Source: Bisgaard Taxon 45
Lineage (GTDB): Bacteria > Pseudomonadota > Gammaproteobacteria > Enterobacterales > Pasteurellaceae
Direction: 5' to 3'
DNA length: 64,000 bases
Assembly (NCBI GenBank): GCA_030783905.1
Contig: JAQAHH010000001.1
Span: 150,398 to 214,397, forward strand
Shown here: piece after piece, positions 28,849 to 38,237 of the stretch
Layout: every line of letters begins with the position of its first letter
Position numbering within the stretch: the first letter of the stretch is position 1
Program-made: the position numbers and the translations under genes
The notes under the pieces: model-generated
What the model saw: only the letters and a program-made list of their open reading frames with translations
Told to the model about the DNA's origin: nothing
Database searches by the model: none

Positions 28849-29313
28849 TTAATTATCTAAAATAATCAGATTATCAAAGTCACCTTGGAACTCAATGGTT
28901 GCGCGTTTTTGACGATTTTTCTCAACCAGTTCTTCAAGGGTAATTTCATTTAAAAACGCTTCGATACGAAGACTCAACTCTTTCCACAATGAATGGGTTA
29001 GACATTCTGTGCCTTTTTGACAATCGCCCTGCCCTAAACAGCGTGTAACATCAATATTTTCATTCACGGCATTGATCACCATACCAACAGAAATACGATG
29101 TGCAGGAAGACCTAACTGATATCCACCACCCGGTCCACGGACACTTTTCACCAGTCCATGACGACGCAACTTAGCAAACAGCTGTTCTAAGTAGGAAAGC
29201 GAGATATGTTGTCGCTCAGAAATATCAGATAAACTAACTGGGCCTCTGTTTGAATTTAATGCAATATCAAGAATAGCTGTTACCGCATAGCGTCCTTTAG
29301 AAGTTAATTTCAT
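28849..29313 (-). CDS. iscR: Fe-S cluster regulator IscR
   Basis: IscR is an Rrf2-family repressor that senses the cell's iron-sulfur status with its own [2Fe-2S] cluster. The 154 residues have an N-terminal winged helix ([19 protein letters not shown]...[19 protein letters not shown]). The cluster ligands are in [19 protein letters not shown], giving the C-x5-C-x5-C-x2-H pattern of true IscR. It heads the isc operon, behind an IscR type-1-like site, so autoregulation is likely. Confidence 0.95.
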   Translation of the reverse strand: MKLTSKGRYAVTAILDIALNSNRGPVSLSDISERQHISLSYLEQLFAKLRRHGLVKSVRGPGGGYQLGLPAHRISVGMVINAVNENIDVTRCLGQGDCQKGTECLTHSLWKELSLRIEAFLNEITLEELVEKNRQKRATIEFQGDFDNLIILDN

Positions 29314-29365
29314 CTTTCTCTTCCTTATCTTCCTTTAAGTTAATCAACAGTTGGCGAATATTTAC

Positions 29366-29390
29366 ATATCATACTAAATTAGTCAACTAT
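29366..29390 (-). promoter_or_regulatory. iscR: IscR type-1 binding site overlapping the iscR promoter
   Basis: Read on the minus strand, this 25-base element begins ATAGTTGACTAATTTAGT and agrees with the published type-1 IscR motif at about 22 of 25 positions. TTGACT (29381-29386) within it serves as the -35 element, and TAAATA (29359-29364) lies 16 bases downstream as the -10. Binding of the clustered IscR would cover the promoter. Confidence 0.75.
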
Positions 29391-29399
29391 TCCTCTACG

Positions 29400-30116
29400 C
29401 TATTTCAAACGCTTTTCCACTGCGGTTAGCATCCCACGTAAAATATTAAGTTCATTTTTTTCTAATTGAACACGCTGATATAAACGCCGTAATTTCTGCA
29501 TAACACCTTGATTTTGAATAAATCCTAATGCGGTATAAAGTCGCTCTGTATGCTGAAAAAAGTGTTCTATTTCAGTATGCGTTGGATAGGTATTGGCTAT
29601 TATTGAAAGTGATGCTGACGTTGCTTGTTGCGCTAAAAATGCCACGCGCAGTTCATAACAAATCAGCTGTACTGCCATCGCAAGGTTCAACGAGGCATAG
29701 TCAGGATTAGCCGGAATCGTTAAATGGTAACGGCACTTAAGCAATTCCTCATTCGTCAGACCAATACGTTCACGCCCAAACACAATCGCCACGGGCGCCT
29801 GTTTTGCATAGGTCATGGCACGAGTACCACACTCACGCGGTTCAATTAAGCTATTTTGTAAGTGACGTAATCTTGCACTGGTGCCAATGACTAATGCACA
29901 ATCTGCCACGGCTTCATCGAAAGTTGTCACAACTTTCGCCTGTTTCAACACATCTTCTGCCCCCGCTGATAATGCAATCGCTTGCTCGTCAATAGCTTGT
30001 TTAGGGGACACAAGGTATAAATGAGTTAAACCCATCGTTTTCATCGCCCTTGCCGCAGAGCCAATATTGCCACTGTGCGAGGTTTCAACTAATACAATTC
30101 GAATATTTTCTAACAT
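29400..30116 (-). CDS. trmJ: tRNA (cytidine/uridine-2'-O-)-methyltransferase TrmJ
   Basis: TrmJ is a SPOUT-fold enzyme that 2'-O-methylates position 32 of tRNAs. The 238 residues have the N-terminal [30 protein letters not shown], the knot region [19 protein letters not shown] and [23 protein letters not shown], then a helical C-terminal extension. An ATG at 30116 or a GTG one codon earlier could start it. Position next to iscR and divergent from suhB repeats the E. coli order. Confidence 0.93.
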   Translation of the reverse strand: MLENIRIVLVETSHSGNIGSAARAMKTMGLTHLYLVSPKQAIDEQAIALSAGAEDVLKQAKVVTTFDEAVADCALVIGTSARLRHLQNSLIEPRECGTRAMTYAKQAPVAIVFGRERIGLTNEELLKCRYHLTIPANPDYASLNLAMAVQLICYELRVAFLAQQATSASLSIIANTYPTHTEIEHFFQHTERLYTALGFIQNQGVMQKLRRLYQRVQLEKNELNILRGMLTAVEKRLK

Positions 30117-30336
30117 CACTCAAGCTCTTTAATAAATAGAGACTATTTTAACATAATAACCCTTAAATTTAGTCAACAATTTATCATTTTTCTGCTAAAT
30201 AGACCTACCAACACCATCCTTTCACTGTATCCCCTGCTCAATAACGACATAAAGAGATAAAATTTCTCTCGCCATTTTTCATCAAATTACCTATAATACT
30301 TGCCACTTTTCTGTTCTTTAAAATCTGGTGGAAACA

Positions 30337-31140
30337 ATGAATCCAATGTTAAATATCGCAATTCGTGCGGCACGAAAAGCGGGCAATGTAATTGCTAAAG
30401 GTTATGAACGCCGCGATGATATTCAAACAACATTAAAAAGCAAAAACGACTATGTGACGAATATTGATAAAGCGTCTGAAGAGGCGATTATTGAAGTCAT
30501 TAGAAAATCTTATCCTGAGCACACGATTATTACCGAAGAAAGTGGTGCATTAGAAGGAAAAGATAGCGATACACAATGGGTCATTGATCCACTCGATGGC
30601 ACCACAAACTTTGTCAAAGGTTTACCTCATTTCTCTGTTTCTATCGCGATTCGTGTTAAAGGTCGCACCGAAGTCGGTGTGGTTTATGATCCGATCCGTA
30701 ATGAATTATTCACCGCGGTACGTGGAGAAGGCGCGAAAATGAATGATATGCGTCTACGCGTGGAAAATAAACGCGATTTATCAGGTGCTATCTTAACAAC
30801 AGGCTTTCCTTTTAAACAAACTCGCTTAATGCCAACACAATTTGCCATAATGCATAATCTAATTGAAGATTGTGCGGATTTCCGTCGCATGGGTTCTGCC
30901 GCCTTAGATTTATGCTATGTAGCGGCCGGACGTGTTGATGGTTATTTTGAAATGGGACTCAAAGCTTGGGATATCGCTGCGGGTGATTTAATCGTACGCG
31001 AAGCTGGCGGTTTAGTATGTGATTTTAATGGCGGACATAGCTATTTAACCTCTGGTCACCTTGTTGCTGCCGCACCTCGTATCGTCAAAGAAATGCTAAC
31101 GAAAATACAACCTTGTCTTTCTGACGAATTAAAAAAATAA
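30337..31140 (+). CDS. suhB: Inositol-1-monophosphatase SuhB
   Basis: SuhB belongs to the Mg-dependent inositol monophosphatase family and in E. coli also acts as an rRNA antitermination factor. The start MNPMLNIAIRAARKAGN follows GGTGGA by 5 bases, giving 267 residues; an earlier in-frame GTG is less likely. Metal-binding motifs: ITEESG (Glu), WVIDPLDGTTNFVKG, and AWDIAAGDLIVREAGG. Divergent from trmJ, as in enterobacteria. Confidence 0.94.
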   Translation: MNPMLNIAIRAARKAGNVIAKGYERRDDIQTTLKSKNDYVTNIDKASEEAIIEVIRKSYPEHTIITEESGALEGKDSDTQWVIDPLDGTTNFVKGLPHFSVSIAIRVKGRTEVGVVYDPIRNELFTAVRGEGAKMNDMRLRVENKRDLSGAILTTGFPFKQTRLMPTQFAIMHNLIEDCADFRRMGSAALDLCYVAAGRVDGYFEMGLKAWDIAAGDLIVREAGGLVCDFNGGHSYLTSGHLVAAAPRIVKEMLTKIQPCLSDELKK

Positions 31141-31168
31141 GCTTAGTAGGCTTAGATGATCAAAAAGC

Positions 31169-31201
31169 ATCCCTCAATAATCTGTTATTGAGGGATTTTT
31201 T
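31169..31201. terminator. Terminator after suhB
   Basis: ATCCCTCAATAA and TTATTGAGGGAT form a perfect 12-bp stem with loop TCTG, followed by T residues on the plus strand. Confidence 0.88.
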
Positions 31202-31205
31202 CAGC

Positions 31206-31796
31206 TTATAAGTCACGTAATAATGTGCGACGTTGCGGTCTATCTTCTAACTTTTTCTCTAAAAGCAGTAACTCTGGTGCAGAATAAATAATCTCTGCCG
31301 GCTGAGGAACGCCATTATAAGTCAACAACGTTAAAGCCACAGTCCCTTTCGCAAACTGATAGGTATCTAACAACGCACTCTCATTTTTTCTACGTTTTCT
31401 TATCTTTCCTTGCAAAATATCTTCTTCAATCAAATCTCGCTGTTCAACTGATATCGTTTTGCCGTATTTTTCTTCTAAAACATGTAATAACAATTCTGCT
31501 GGATATTTCGGGTATTCTGGCATTCTTAATTCAATCGACTTGAGTTGTCCGCCAATAAAACGCAATCTTGCCACCGCATAGCCATCATCAAAACGGAATT
31601 TATCACAGACCCAATAACCTCTCACAACACGGCGCCAATCATCATCAGCGGGTAAATGCCATTGGTCCTCACATAGTTTCGTTGCTTTGGCTTGTTCAAT
31701 TGTCATACCAAAACGAAGATCCTTATAACCATTAACCGTCGTATTTGGGACGACGAATGGCATCAAAAAGGCAGATAATACTGCAAATATTTTCAT
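31206..31796 (-). CDS. Unrecognised exported protein
   Basis: I do not recognise this 196-residue protein. It starts with a short hydrophobic segment (MKIFAVLSAFLMPFVVP) that looks like a signal peptide, so the mature protein is probably periplasmic. Two cysteines (KLCEDQW and YWVCDKF, about 23 residues apart) could form a disulfide. An RFGMTIEQAKA segment resembles the short motif seen in several small periplasmic proteins that begin a SmpA/BamE-like repeat, but the rest does not support assignment. The C-terminal part is charged, with KIRKRRKNES and EKKLEDRPQRRTLLRDL. It stands between the suhB terminator and arcB; a link to either is not evident. Confidence 0.65.
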   Translation of the reverse strand: MKIFAVLSAFLMPFVVPNTTVNGYKDLRFGMTIEQAKATKLCEDQWHLPADDDWRRVVRGYWVCDKFRFDDGYAVARLRFIGGQLKSIELRMPEYPKYPAELLLHVLEEKYGKTISVEQRDLIEEDILQGKIRKRRKNESALLDTYQFAKGTVALTLLTYNGVPQPAEIIYSAPELLLLEKKLEDRPQRRTLLRDL

Positions 31797-31932
31797 AGGG
31801 AATCCTTAAATACAATGCATCAGTTAAAAATAGAATAGCATTTATTTTTGTTGAATTTAAATAATTAATATTCTATTTCACACCTATTAATTTTTTATTT
31901 AATTAGACGTAACACCATTAATAACGTTTTAT

Positions 31933-33789
31933 TTATGCCTGTTTAGTTAAATAATATTCTAATGCTTCAACATCCAATAGCCAATATTGTGTTAATTGCT
32001 GTATCCAGTCATGAATATTCACCGTCCATTCCTGCGCTTCTGGATCTTGTGCTTGTGCCGCAATTTGCTGTATTCGTTTTAATCCAACAGATGCTGCCGC
32101 CCCTTTTATTTTATGCGCACAAGACAACACATCGCCCTTTCGGCTTTCATCGAGTTGGTAAGCAGAATATGCGGTTATTAAGGCTTGCATATATTCTGGC
32201 ATCGTTTCTTTAAACAAGGCTAAATTCTTTAACACAAAATCTACGCCTAACATCTCGACTAATTCACTCAACATATGGATATCAAAGCGAGTCTCATCTA
32301 GTGTAGGCGGAGGAGGAGCCGATGTCTCTGGCGGTAAAGTGACATCATGACCAAAATAGTCCACTAAACAAGCCGTTAATTCATCAATCGATAAAGGCTT
32401 ACGTAATACATCATCCATACCTTGTTCGTGATATTCTTTCTTATCATGCATAACGTTAGCGGTTAAGGCAATTAAAGGTGGTAAAAAATCATACCGACCA
32501 TGCTCATACCCCTCTCGTAAATATTTTGCGACGGAAAAACCAGACATATCGGGCAGTTGAATATCAAGCAAGAGCAAATCATAATACTGTTGTTCAAATT
32601 TCTCAATGGCTTGTTGTCCTGTCATGGCGACATCAACTACATAGCCTAGTTTTTCAAGGACGGATTTTGCCACCACCACATTCACCTCAATATCTTCAAC
32701 TAAAAGAATATGTAAGGTACTTGGGATTGGCGTTTGTATATGCACGGGCTTTTCCACTTCCTTAACAGGCAACATCAGGGTAAAACAAGCACCCTTTCCT
32801 ATTTCACTTGTTGCATATAAATCGCCCCCCATTAATTGAGCAATGGTTTTAGAAATCGCTAATCCAATCCCACTACCCAGTGGTTTGTGCCCGCTCGATT
32901 GCACCTGATAATACATGTCAAACACGCGAGATAATTCATTTTCTGGAATACCAATTCCAGTATCGCTGACACTAAAAGAAATTTGATGTTCGGATACCCG
33001 TTTTACATTCAAGGTAATCTGCCCTTGCTGAGTAAATTTCACCGCATTACCAATCAAATTCCATAAAATCTGACTTAAACGCGCATAATCGGTCATAAAC
33101 CAATTGGGTAAATTTTTGTCTGTCAACAACTGAAAAGTGAGTTTCTTTTGCTGCGCCAATAAGTTTGCCACATTACTGATATCATTAAGAAAACTGCTTA
33201 ATTCTACCTCTTTCGCATTCAGTTCAATACGACGAGCATCAATTTTTTCCAAATCAATAATGTCACTAAAAATATGCCCTAATGAAATCGCACTAACATG
33301 GATCGTTTTCAGATAGGTTTGTTGGACGTCAGTCAGTTTTTCATCCAGTAAAATACGACTTAATCCAATAATCCCATTTAAGGGGGTGCGTAACTCATGA
33401 CTGATCGTCGCCATTAAACGCGTTTTATCGCGACTGGTTTTTTCGATATTATCTAATGCAACAGACAGTTTTTTTTCTGCTAACACCCGTTCTGAGACTT
33501 CATTACGCAAATTATCCACTAACTGTTTTAACTCTTGTCTAGAGCGTTCTAACTTCTCGACCAATACCGTGAAAAAATAAATCACAAAAGGGGCTGAAAT
33601 CAGACCAAACACAATGGATCGCATCATATCGACCCAATATACTGCACCAACAATAAATAAGCTTAATAAAGCTTGCGTGCATAAGGCTAAAATAGCGAGT
33701 ACGATCACGCCTAAAATCGAAAAGCGTAACCGCCCTAAACGAATCACCCAATCCACATACTTTTGAGTGAAATATTTAATATTTTTCAT
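31933..33789 (-). CDS. arcB: Aerobic respiration sensor kinase ArcB (short form without PAS domain)
   Basis: ArcB phosphorylates the response regulator ArcA under low respiratory electron flow and so controls the switch to anaerobic metabolism. The 618 residues show two transmembrane helices (about 23-45 and 57-78), a short coiled coil (about 80-115), the H1 box ISHELRTPLNG with His131, a GHKL ATPase (GNAVKFT, DTGIGIP, GSGIGLAIS), a receiver domain (LLLLDIQLPDMSG) and a C-terminal HPt domain (CAHKIKGAAASVGL). The E. coli protein has a PAS domain with redox cysteines between TM2 and H1; here only about 50 residues separate them. This matches the shorter ArcB of other Pasteurellaceae. Monocistronic. 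Confidence 0.9.
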   Translation of the reverse strand: MKNIKYFTQKYVDWVIRLGRLRFSILGVIVLAILALCTQALLSLFIVGAVYWVDMMRSIVFGLISAPFVIYFFTVLVEKLERSRQELKQLVDNLRNEVSERVLAEKKLSVALDNIEKTSRDKTRLMATISHELRTPLNGIIGLSRILLDEKLTDVQQTYLKTIHVSAISLGHIFSDIIDLEKIDARRIELNAKEVELSSFLNDISNVANLLAQQKKLTFQLLTDKNLPNWFMTDYARLSQILWNLIGNAVKFTQQGQITLNVKRVSEHQISFSVSDTGIGIPENELSRVFDMYYQVQSSGHKPLGSGIGLAISKTIAQLMGGDLYATSEIGKGACFTLMLPVKEVEKPVHIQTPIPSTLHILLVEDIEVNVVVAKSVLEKLGYVVDVAMTGQQAIEKFEQQYYDLLLLDIQLPDMSGFSVAKYLREGYEHGRYDFLPPLIALTANVMHDKKEYHEQGMDDVLRKPLSIDELTACLVDYFGHDVTLPPETSAPPPPTLDETRFDIHMLSELVEMLGVDFVLKNLALFKETMPEYMQALITAYSAYQLDESRKGDVLSCAHKIKGAAASVGLKRIQQIAAQAQDPEAQEWTVNIHDWIQQLTQYWLLDVEALEYYLTKQA

Positions 33790-33845
33790 TCTTTACGGCC
33801 TTTATTCTTCTGAAAAATGGAGACTATTGTAGCATAATTCACCAA

Positions 33846-36800
33846 TTACCAGAATCCATAGACTTCGTTATAATGCCACTCCAATTTTTCCTCATATTGT
33901 GGCAATGAAGCACACAAATAAGTCGGGGCGATCCGTTCTGGCAAACTCACATCCAATTGTTCAGCCAGATCCGTTAATACCTCTCTCAGTGGAAAGTGCA
34001 GCCAAGGTTGCACCAATGCCTGTTTATCCTGTTGCATTGGGCAATATTGAATCTCAGGCAAGGGGCTGAATGTGTCATCATCACACTTTTTAGCACGATA
34101 AAAAGCAAAGCCCCAATCCGTGTCTTCATCGACCAAACACACCACATCAAGCTCTTTCATGCTATGCCGAAATTGACTCATCAAAGGTAAATTGGCAAGT
34201 AAACGGTTGGCATACTGCGGATCCCAATACAGATTGACATGATTTTCTTGCGGGTTATTTAACACTGTGGCAATGGCATGATGCTCTAAATCGGTCAGTT
34301 TACTATTGGGGTGCAACGCCTCAGGTTTCACAATACGTGGCGTCGCATTTAAATGGGCAAGTTCATTGCCTGAAACTAATTGTTCCAGCTTGTGAGTCGT
34401 TAATTGATGCTGCTGACTTTCAAATCCCGGTCGGTGATAAATCGGTTTTGCATGATCACAACGGGCTTTTAATCCCCGCCAATTCATCGGTAACAAGGCA
34501 ATATTCGGTTGTTCCGCCACCTTATCTGCTCGGTGTCGCCACACTCGTCCTGCCAACTGAATAATCGAACGCATAGAAGAGGGATCCACAATCGCCCAAT
34601 CATAATCGTGATCTCGCCCCACTTCGGTCACGGGGCTACCTAATACAATAAAAAGATGATTTTTGGCTTTATGCTCACTCAGGGGCACCGCAATTTCGGC
34701 ATGTTTAAACAAGTGTTCTGGCTGGTGGCGATCCAAAATCTTATCCAGTTTTTCTTCCAAATAAGATCGTAATAACAGCAACTGCCTTGAATGATAACAA
34801 CATAAATGCACCCGATAATCGGCAAAGGCTTCCGTGGCGTGTAAGCCAAACAATGCCTGTGCTAAAGGAATCATCGGTTGGATATTTGAAAAACGGATCA
34901 ACCCCACACTGATTTTCTTTTGTGTATGCGGATCGGTTTGTCCATGTAAATCATGTAACTGGATTGCCTTTTGCAGTAAAGATTCCGCCAACACGCCATA
35001 ATGCAACATTTCCCCTTCTCTCGGTTTCAGTGAAGGTAAAGTCAGAATCTCTGCTTGACGTCGCACAGGACTTTTCGCCAAGTTGTCTGCCCGTTTTAAT
35101 ACAAATTCTGTCTGTTTTTGCATAAACTCATCAGCCTGTTCACAACAATGTTGTACTTGCTGAAACTCATCGACCCAAGCACAACAAATAGGCAAATCAG
35201 CGACTTGCCCTTTTTGTTGATGATAAAGTTTGCGTCCTGCTTGATAGGCGTTAAACAAGCCCGTTATAAAATCTGGCGTTAAGGTGGCAGAAGACAGCAA
35301 CACTCGGCTACCCAATAACCCTGCTAAATGCACTAAACGGCTTAATGCAGGCAGATCTTCTTGGGCAAAATCATCTGGCTCATCGAGAATTAAATCCGAG
35401 GTTAATAAACGTAAACTCGGCACAATATGATGTCCGCCTCGCACACTCTCTGAAGCAGAAATTAACTGATCTAAGGTACAACTGACAATCGGGGCATAAA
35501 GCAGCTTTTTGGTTTTATCATCTTGGCTGAGAAAAGACAAAATTTCTTCATTTTCTACCGCACTTTCAATAAAACTCGCCCCTTCCACCTGCATTTCTTC
35601 TAGCCATTCTTCCGCACTTTCACTGCCTTGTTGTGCCAGTTTACTTTGCTTTTCCTGTTGCAATGCGTATAACTTTTTCACCGCACTGCCACCCACCAGC
35701 ACCGCTAAATCCTGATCCGATAAATGCAAACGTTGTCTTAACGCACTTCCCGTTTGCAAGGTTAATACTCGCAACCCTAAGGCAATGGTAAATCTTGCCC
35801 CTTTTTTGCTGTCATTGAGGGCATACATCATCTTCGCATTGGCTAAGGTTTTACCACAGCCCGTACTTGCCATGTTCACGCCGAAAAAGCCCTGTGACTC
35901 ACTTTGTTGTTGCAACATACGTGCCACATTGACCGCTTTGTTTTGCCAAACAAAACGATCTTTGGCTAACTGCACAAAAGGCTTATGCTGTTTAATACGG
36001 GGTAATTCTCGCGGAAGTTTTGGCAATAAACGGGCAAAACGTACCGCCGTTTGGCAAACGCCAATCAAATGTTCGTCCAAACGCTGTTTGGGTTGATGCG
36101 TGTCTCGAGAGGTATTGGCGAACAAAGGAAAATCTTTCTCTCCCAGTTTTTCATTATGATCTTGAGCGGAATAATAATGGTCCCCAGTCATCAAACATAA
36201 ACGAGCCAGTAACAATAAAAAGGGATCACGGGTTTCATTAAGGGAAAATAACGCTGGGTGATTCAAGGCTTTTTTCGCCCACCTTGTCAGGCTTTTTTGC
36301 CAAGCTTGGCTTTGAGTGACCAGCTGTTGAAACTGCCAAAACAGCTGTGGTGTGGGATGTTCGGCAGTATTTGCCACCCAACCGATGGTCGGTTTGTAGG
36401 ACTTAAATAAACTTTCAGCGGTAAACTTCGCATATCGGCGTAAATTCTTCGTGTATTGGTATTTTTGCGGCTGGGAAAAATCATGGGTAAAAGGTAAACG
36501 GTGGTGGGACGTGATCAACCAAATCACTATCCGTGCCAAAGGGGGGAAATAGGCAAAGTCTGAAAAATGGCTTTCATTGGGCTTATCGCAAATCACCCTA
36601 GCAAACCAATTTGGCTGTTGTGCTTCAAACTCTTGCCAGTTGGCGAGACGCGCTAGCCAAGCCTGATCCGTTTGACAACCGACGATCATCGCTTCAAATA
36701 AACGGGCTGAAATCCATTCATGTCGATAACTGTCTGCCACTTTAGGGGCGTTTTTATAGGGATCTAATTTGTTTTGAAACGCCACACTCGACTTGCCTAA

Positions 36801-37172
36801 ATCATGCAAGAGAGCAGAAAGTGCGGTTAAAATTTGCAAAGAATAGGCATCTTTCCAATCCATTTCATCTTCTGCCCGTAAAATATTACGTTTTGTACGG
36901 TTAGTGGGCACTCGTCCTTGATCATTAAACTGACGTCGGTCGCCCACAATCCATAATAACTCCGCCGAATTTTTACGATGTGTCCAATAACACGCCACGG
37001 CGGTATTTTTGCGGGCAGTTTGGCGTAACATTTTATACAACGTTTCCAAGCCTGCTTGGGTAATCGCGGTTTGCCACACGCAATCACCACAACGCTCGGC
37101 AAATTGATCTAAAATTCGACGTGTTTCTGTTAACGCATTTTTTTGACATTGGCTAACCAGCAAAATATTCAT
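33846..37172 (-). CDS. cas3: Type I-F Cas2-Cas3 fusion nuclease/helicase
   Basis: This fused protein joins the adaptation subunit Cas2 to the Cas3 nuclease-helicase that degrades targets bound by the Csy complex. The start MNILLVSQCQKNALTETRRILDQF is chosen because it has AAGGAG upstream and is the canonical Cas2-like opening; the longer frame adds 13 residues inside cas1. About 1108 residues. After the Cas2-like N terminus come an HD nuclease motif LLHDLGKSS (His/Asp at ~110), Walker A STGCGKT (~425), and the DExD-type box LILDEPDDF (~585). The C-terminal region ends VGRDHDYDWA, QLAGRVWRHR and a tail domain. It overlaps cas1 by 20 bases, so translation is coupled. Two uptake signals lie inside. 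Confidence 0.95.
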   Translation of the reverse strand: MNILLVSQCQKNALTETRRILDQFAERCGDCVWQTAITQAGLETLYKMLRQTARKNTAVACYWTHRKNSAELLWIVGDRRQFNDQGRVPTNRTKRNILRAEDEMDWKDAYSLQILTALSALLHDLGKSSVAFQNKLDPYKNAPKVADSYRHEWISARLFEAMIVGCQTDQAWLARLANWQEFEAQQPNWFARVICDKPNESHFSDFAYFPPLARIVIWLITSHHRLPFTHDFSQPQKYQYTKNLRRYAKFTAESLFKSYKPTIGWVANTAEHPTPQLFWQFQQLVTQSQAWQKSLTRWAKKALNHPALFSLNETRDPFLLLLARLCLMTGDHYYSAQDHNEKLGEKDFPLFANTSRDTHQPKQRLDEHLIGVCQTAVRFARLLPKLPRELPRIKQHKPFVQLAKDRFVWQNKAVNVARMLQQQSESQGFFGVNMASTGCGKTLANAKMMYALNDSKKGARFTIALGLRVLTLQTGSALRQRLHLSDQDLAVLVGGSAVKKLYALQQEKQSKLAQQGSESAEEWLEEMQVEGASFIESAVENEEILSFLSQDDKTKKLLYAPIVSCTLDQLISASESVRGGHHIVPSLRLLTSDLILDEPDDFAQEDLPALSRLVHLAGLLGSRVLLSSATLTPDFITGLFNAYQAGRKLYHQQKGQVADLPICCAWVDEFQQVQHCCEQADEFMQKQTEFVLKRADNLAKSPVRRQAEILTLPSLKPREGEMLHYGVLAESLLQKAIQLHDLHGQTDPHTQKKISVGLIRFSNIQPMIPLAQALFGLHATEAFADYRVHLCCYHSRQLLLLRSYLEEKLDKILDRHQPEHLFKHAEIAVPLSEHKAKNHLFIVLGSPVTEVGRDHDYDWAIVDPSSMRSIIQLAGRVWRHRADKVAEQPNIALLPMNWRGLKARCDHAKPIYHRPGFESQQHQLTTHKLEQLVSGNELAHLNATPRIVKPEALHPNSKLTDLEHHAIATVLNNPQENHVNLYWDPQYANRLLANLPLMSQFRHSMKELDVVCLVDEDTDWGFAFYRAKKCDDDTFSPLPEIQYCPMQQDKQALVQPWLHFPLREVLTDLAEQLDVSLPERIAPTYLCASLPQYEEKLEWHYNEVYGFW

Positions 37173-38133
37173 CTGACGCTCCTTGTAAAGCCAGTTGTTG
37201 TAACCGTTCAATGATGATATCTAACGCACCAAAACGCAGTAAATTTTCAATGCAGGCTTGGCGAAATGCTTTTTCTGAATCACCACTTTGTGCCGAAATA
37301 AAGGCTTGTGGCAAAATCATGCTGTCTTTAATGATATCCGCCGCATCAAACACTAAGCCACCACGACGCGTTTTGCCATGTAATACTGCCAACCCGTGCG
37401 GTAACCCCAGCACCCAACATGCGGTTGCCCCTAAACCATAGGCTAAATAGTTGCCATGATCCAAAAATTGGTTGACTAAATCAATACTGTTGCCTCGTTC
37501 ACTGCGTTTAAAATCAGGATCATTCATGGTTGCCTGATTCGCCAAGGCATAAAGTTTACTGGTTAAACGCCCTTCTGCCGCCAGTAAGGCTTGACTGTGT
37601 TCTGCCTGTTCAAATTCCTGTTGATACTGCGCCACCAGTGCGGTCAATTTTTCACAAGAATAATGCCAATCTAACTTTGACCAAATGGGTTCAAGCAATG
37701 CTAAACGCTGTTGTTGTAAGGCTTTTGCTATGGCTAAACGCTTTACATCATCAAACCAAAACTTGCACCATTGTTGCAAATACATCACTGGGCGATATTC
37801 ACTTTGCGGACTAAAAAACTCACAGCCTAGCTCTGGCTCCGTGCCATTAAACAACGGCGTCCCACCCCCACTGCAAAAGCCCACCATCACGCCTGCTTTG
37901 GATAATTCTCGCATCGCCGCTTGCGTAATCGATGTCCCACTTCCCAACAATAAACAGCTCGTATTGGCAATGGGAATATTCCAATAAAGCGACTCCCGCC
38001 CTTCATCTGTCACATATTCCACTCGTCCCCCATTCAACAACACACGACAATGTTCCAAATAATAAATATTGGCTCGTTTAGAATGCATAATCGTTTTTAA
38101 ATCCGAAGAAGGAATATAAGGGGTTTTACGCAT
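37153..38133 (-). CDS. cas1: Type I-F CRISPR integrase Cas1
   Basis: Cas1 forms the integrase with Cas2(-3) that inserts new spacers at the leader end of the array. The 326 residues match the I-F subfamily. The metal ligands are visible at the expected spacing: Glu187 in LAAEGRLTSKLY, His252 in LHGKTRRGG and Asp266 in FDAADIIKD. The N-terminal beta domain contains LLLGSGTSITQAAM. AAGGAG precedes the ATG. The gene lies downstream of the array in the same orientation, with about 100 bases between the last repeat and its start, so it needs its own promoter there or read-through from the array. Confidence 0.96.
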   Translation of the reverse strand: MRKTPYIPSSDLKTIMHSKRANIYYLEHCRVLLNGGRVEYVTDEGRESLYWNIPIANTSCLLLGSGTSITQAAMRELSKAGVMVGFCSGGGTPLFNGTEPELGCEFFSPQSEYRPVMYLQQWCKFWFDDVKRLAIAKALQQQRLALLEPIWSKLDWHYSCEKLTALVAQYQQEFEQAEHSQALLAAEGRLTSKLYALANQATMNDPDFKRSERGNSIDLVNQFLDHGNYLAYGLGATACWVLGLPHGLAVLHGKTRRGGLVFDAADIIKDSMILPQAFISAQSGDSEKAFRQACIENLLRFGALDIIIERLQQLALQGASDEYFAG

Positions 38134-38214
38134 AATTTCTCCTTTTCGCCCTTTACACTCATAAGAGTTACGGGGATATTGTTTTTTATATCAGATTTAT
38201 TCTTGCCAGAGATA

Positions 38215-38236
38215 CACCGGTCTTGAAAACCAGCGA
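38215..38236 (+). other. tRNA-Ser(UGA)-like anticodon-arm fragment next to the CRISPR array
   Basis: CACCGGTCTTGAAAACCAG and the following CGA match the anticodon arm of E. coli tRNA-Ser(UGA) at 21 of 22 positions as I recall that gene. The rest of a tRNA cannot be folded here: no acceptor stem or T-arm surrounds it. It directly touches the degenerate terminal repeat. It may be a relic of an integration site or of an old spacer. Confidence 0.45.
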
Positions 38237-38237
38237 G

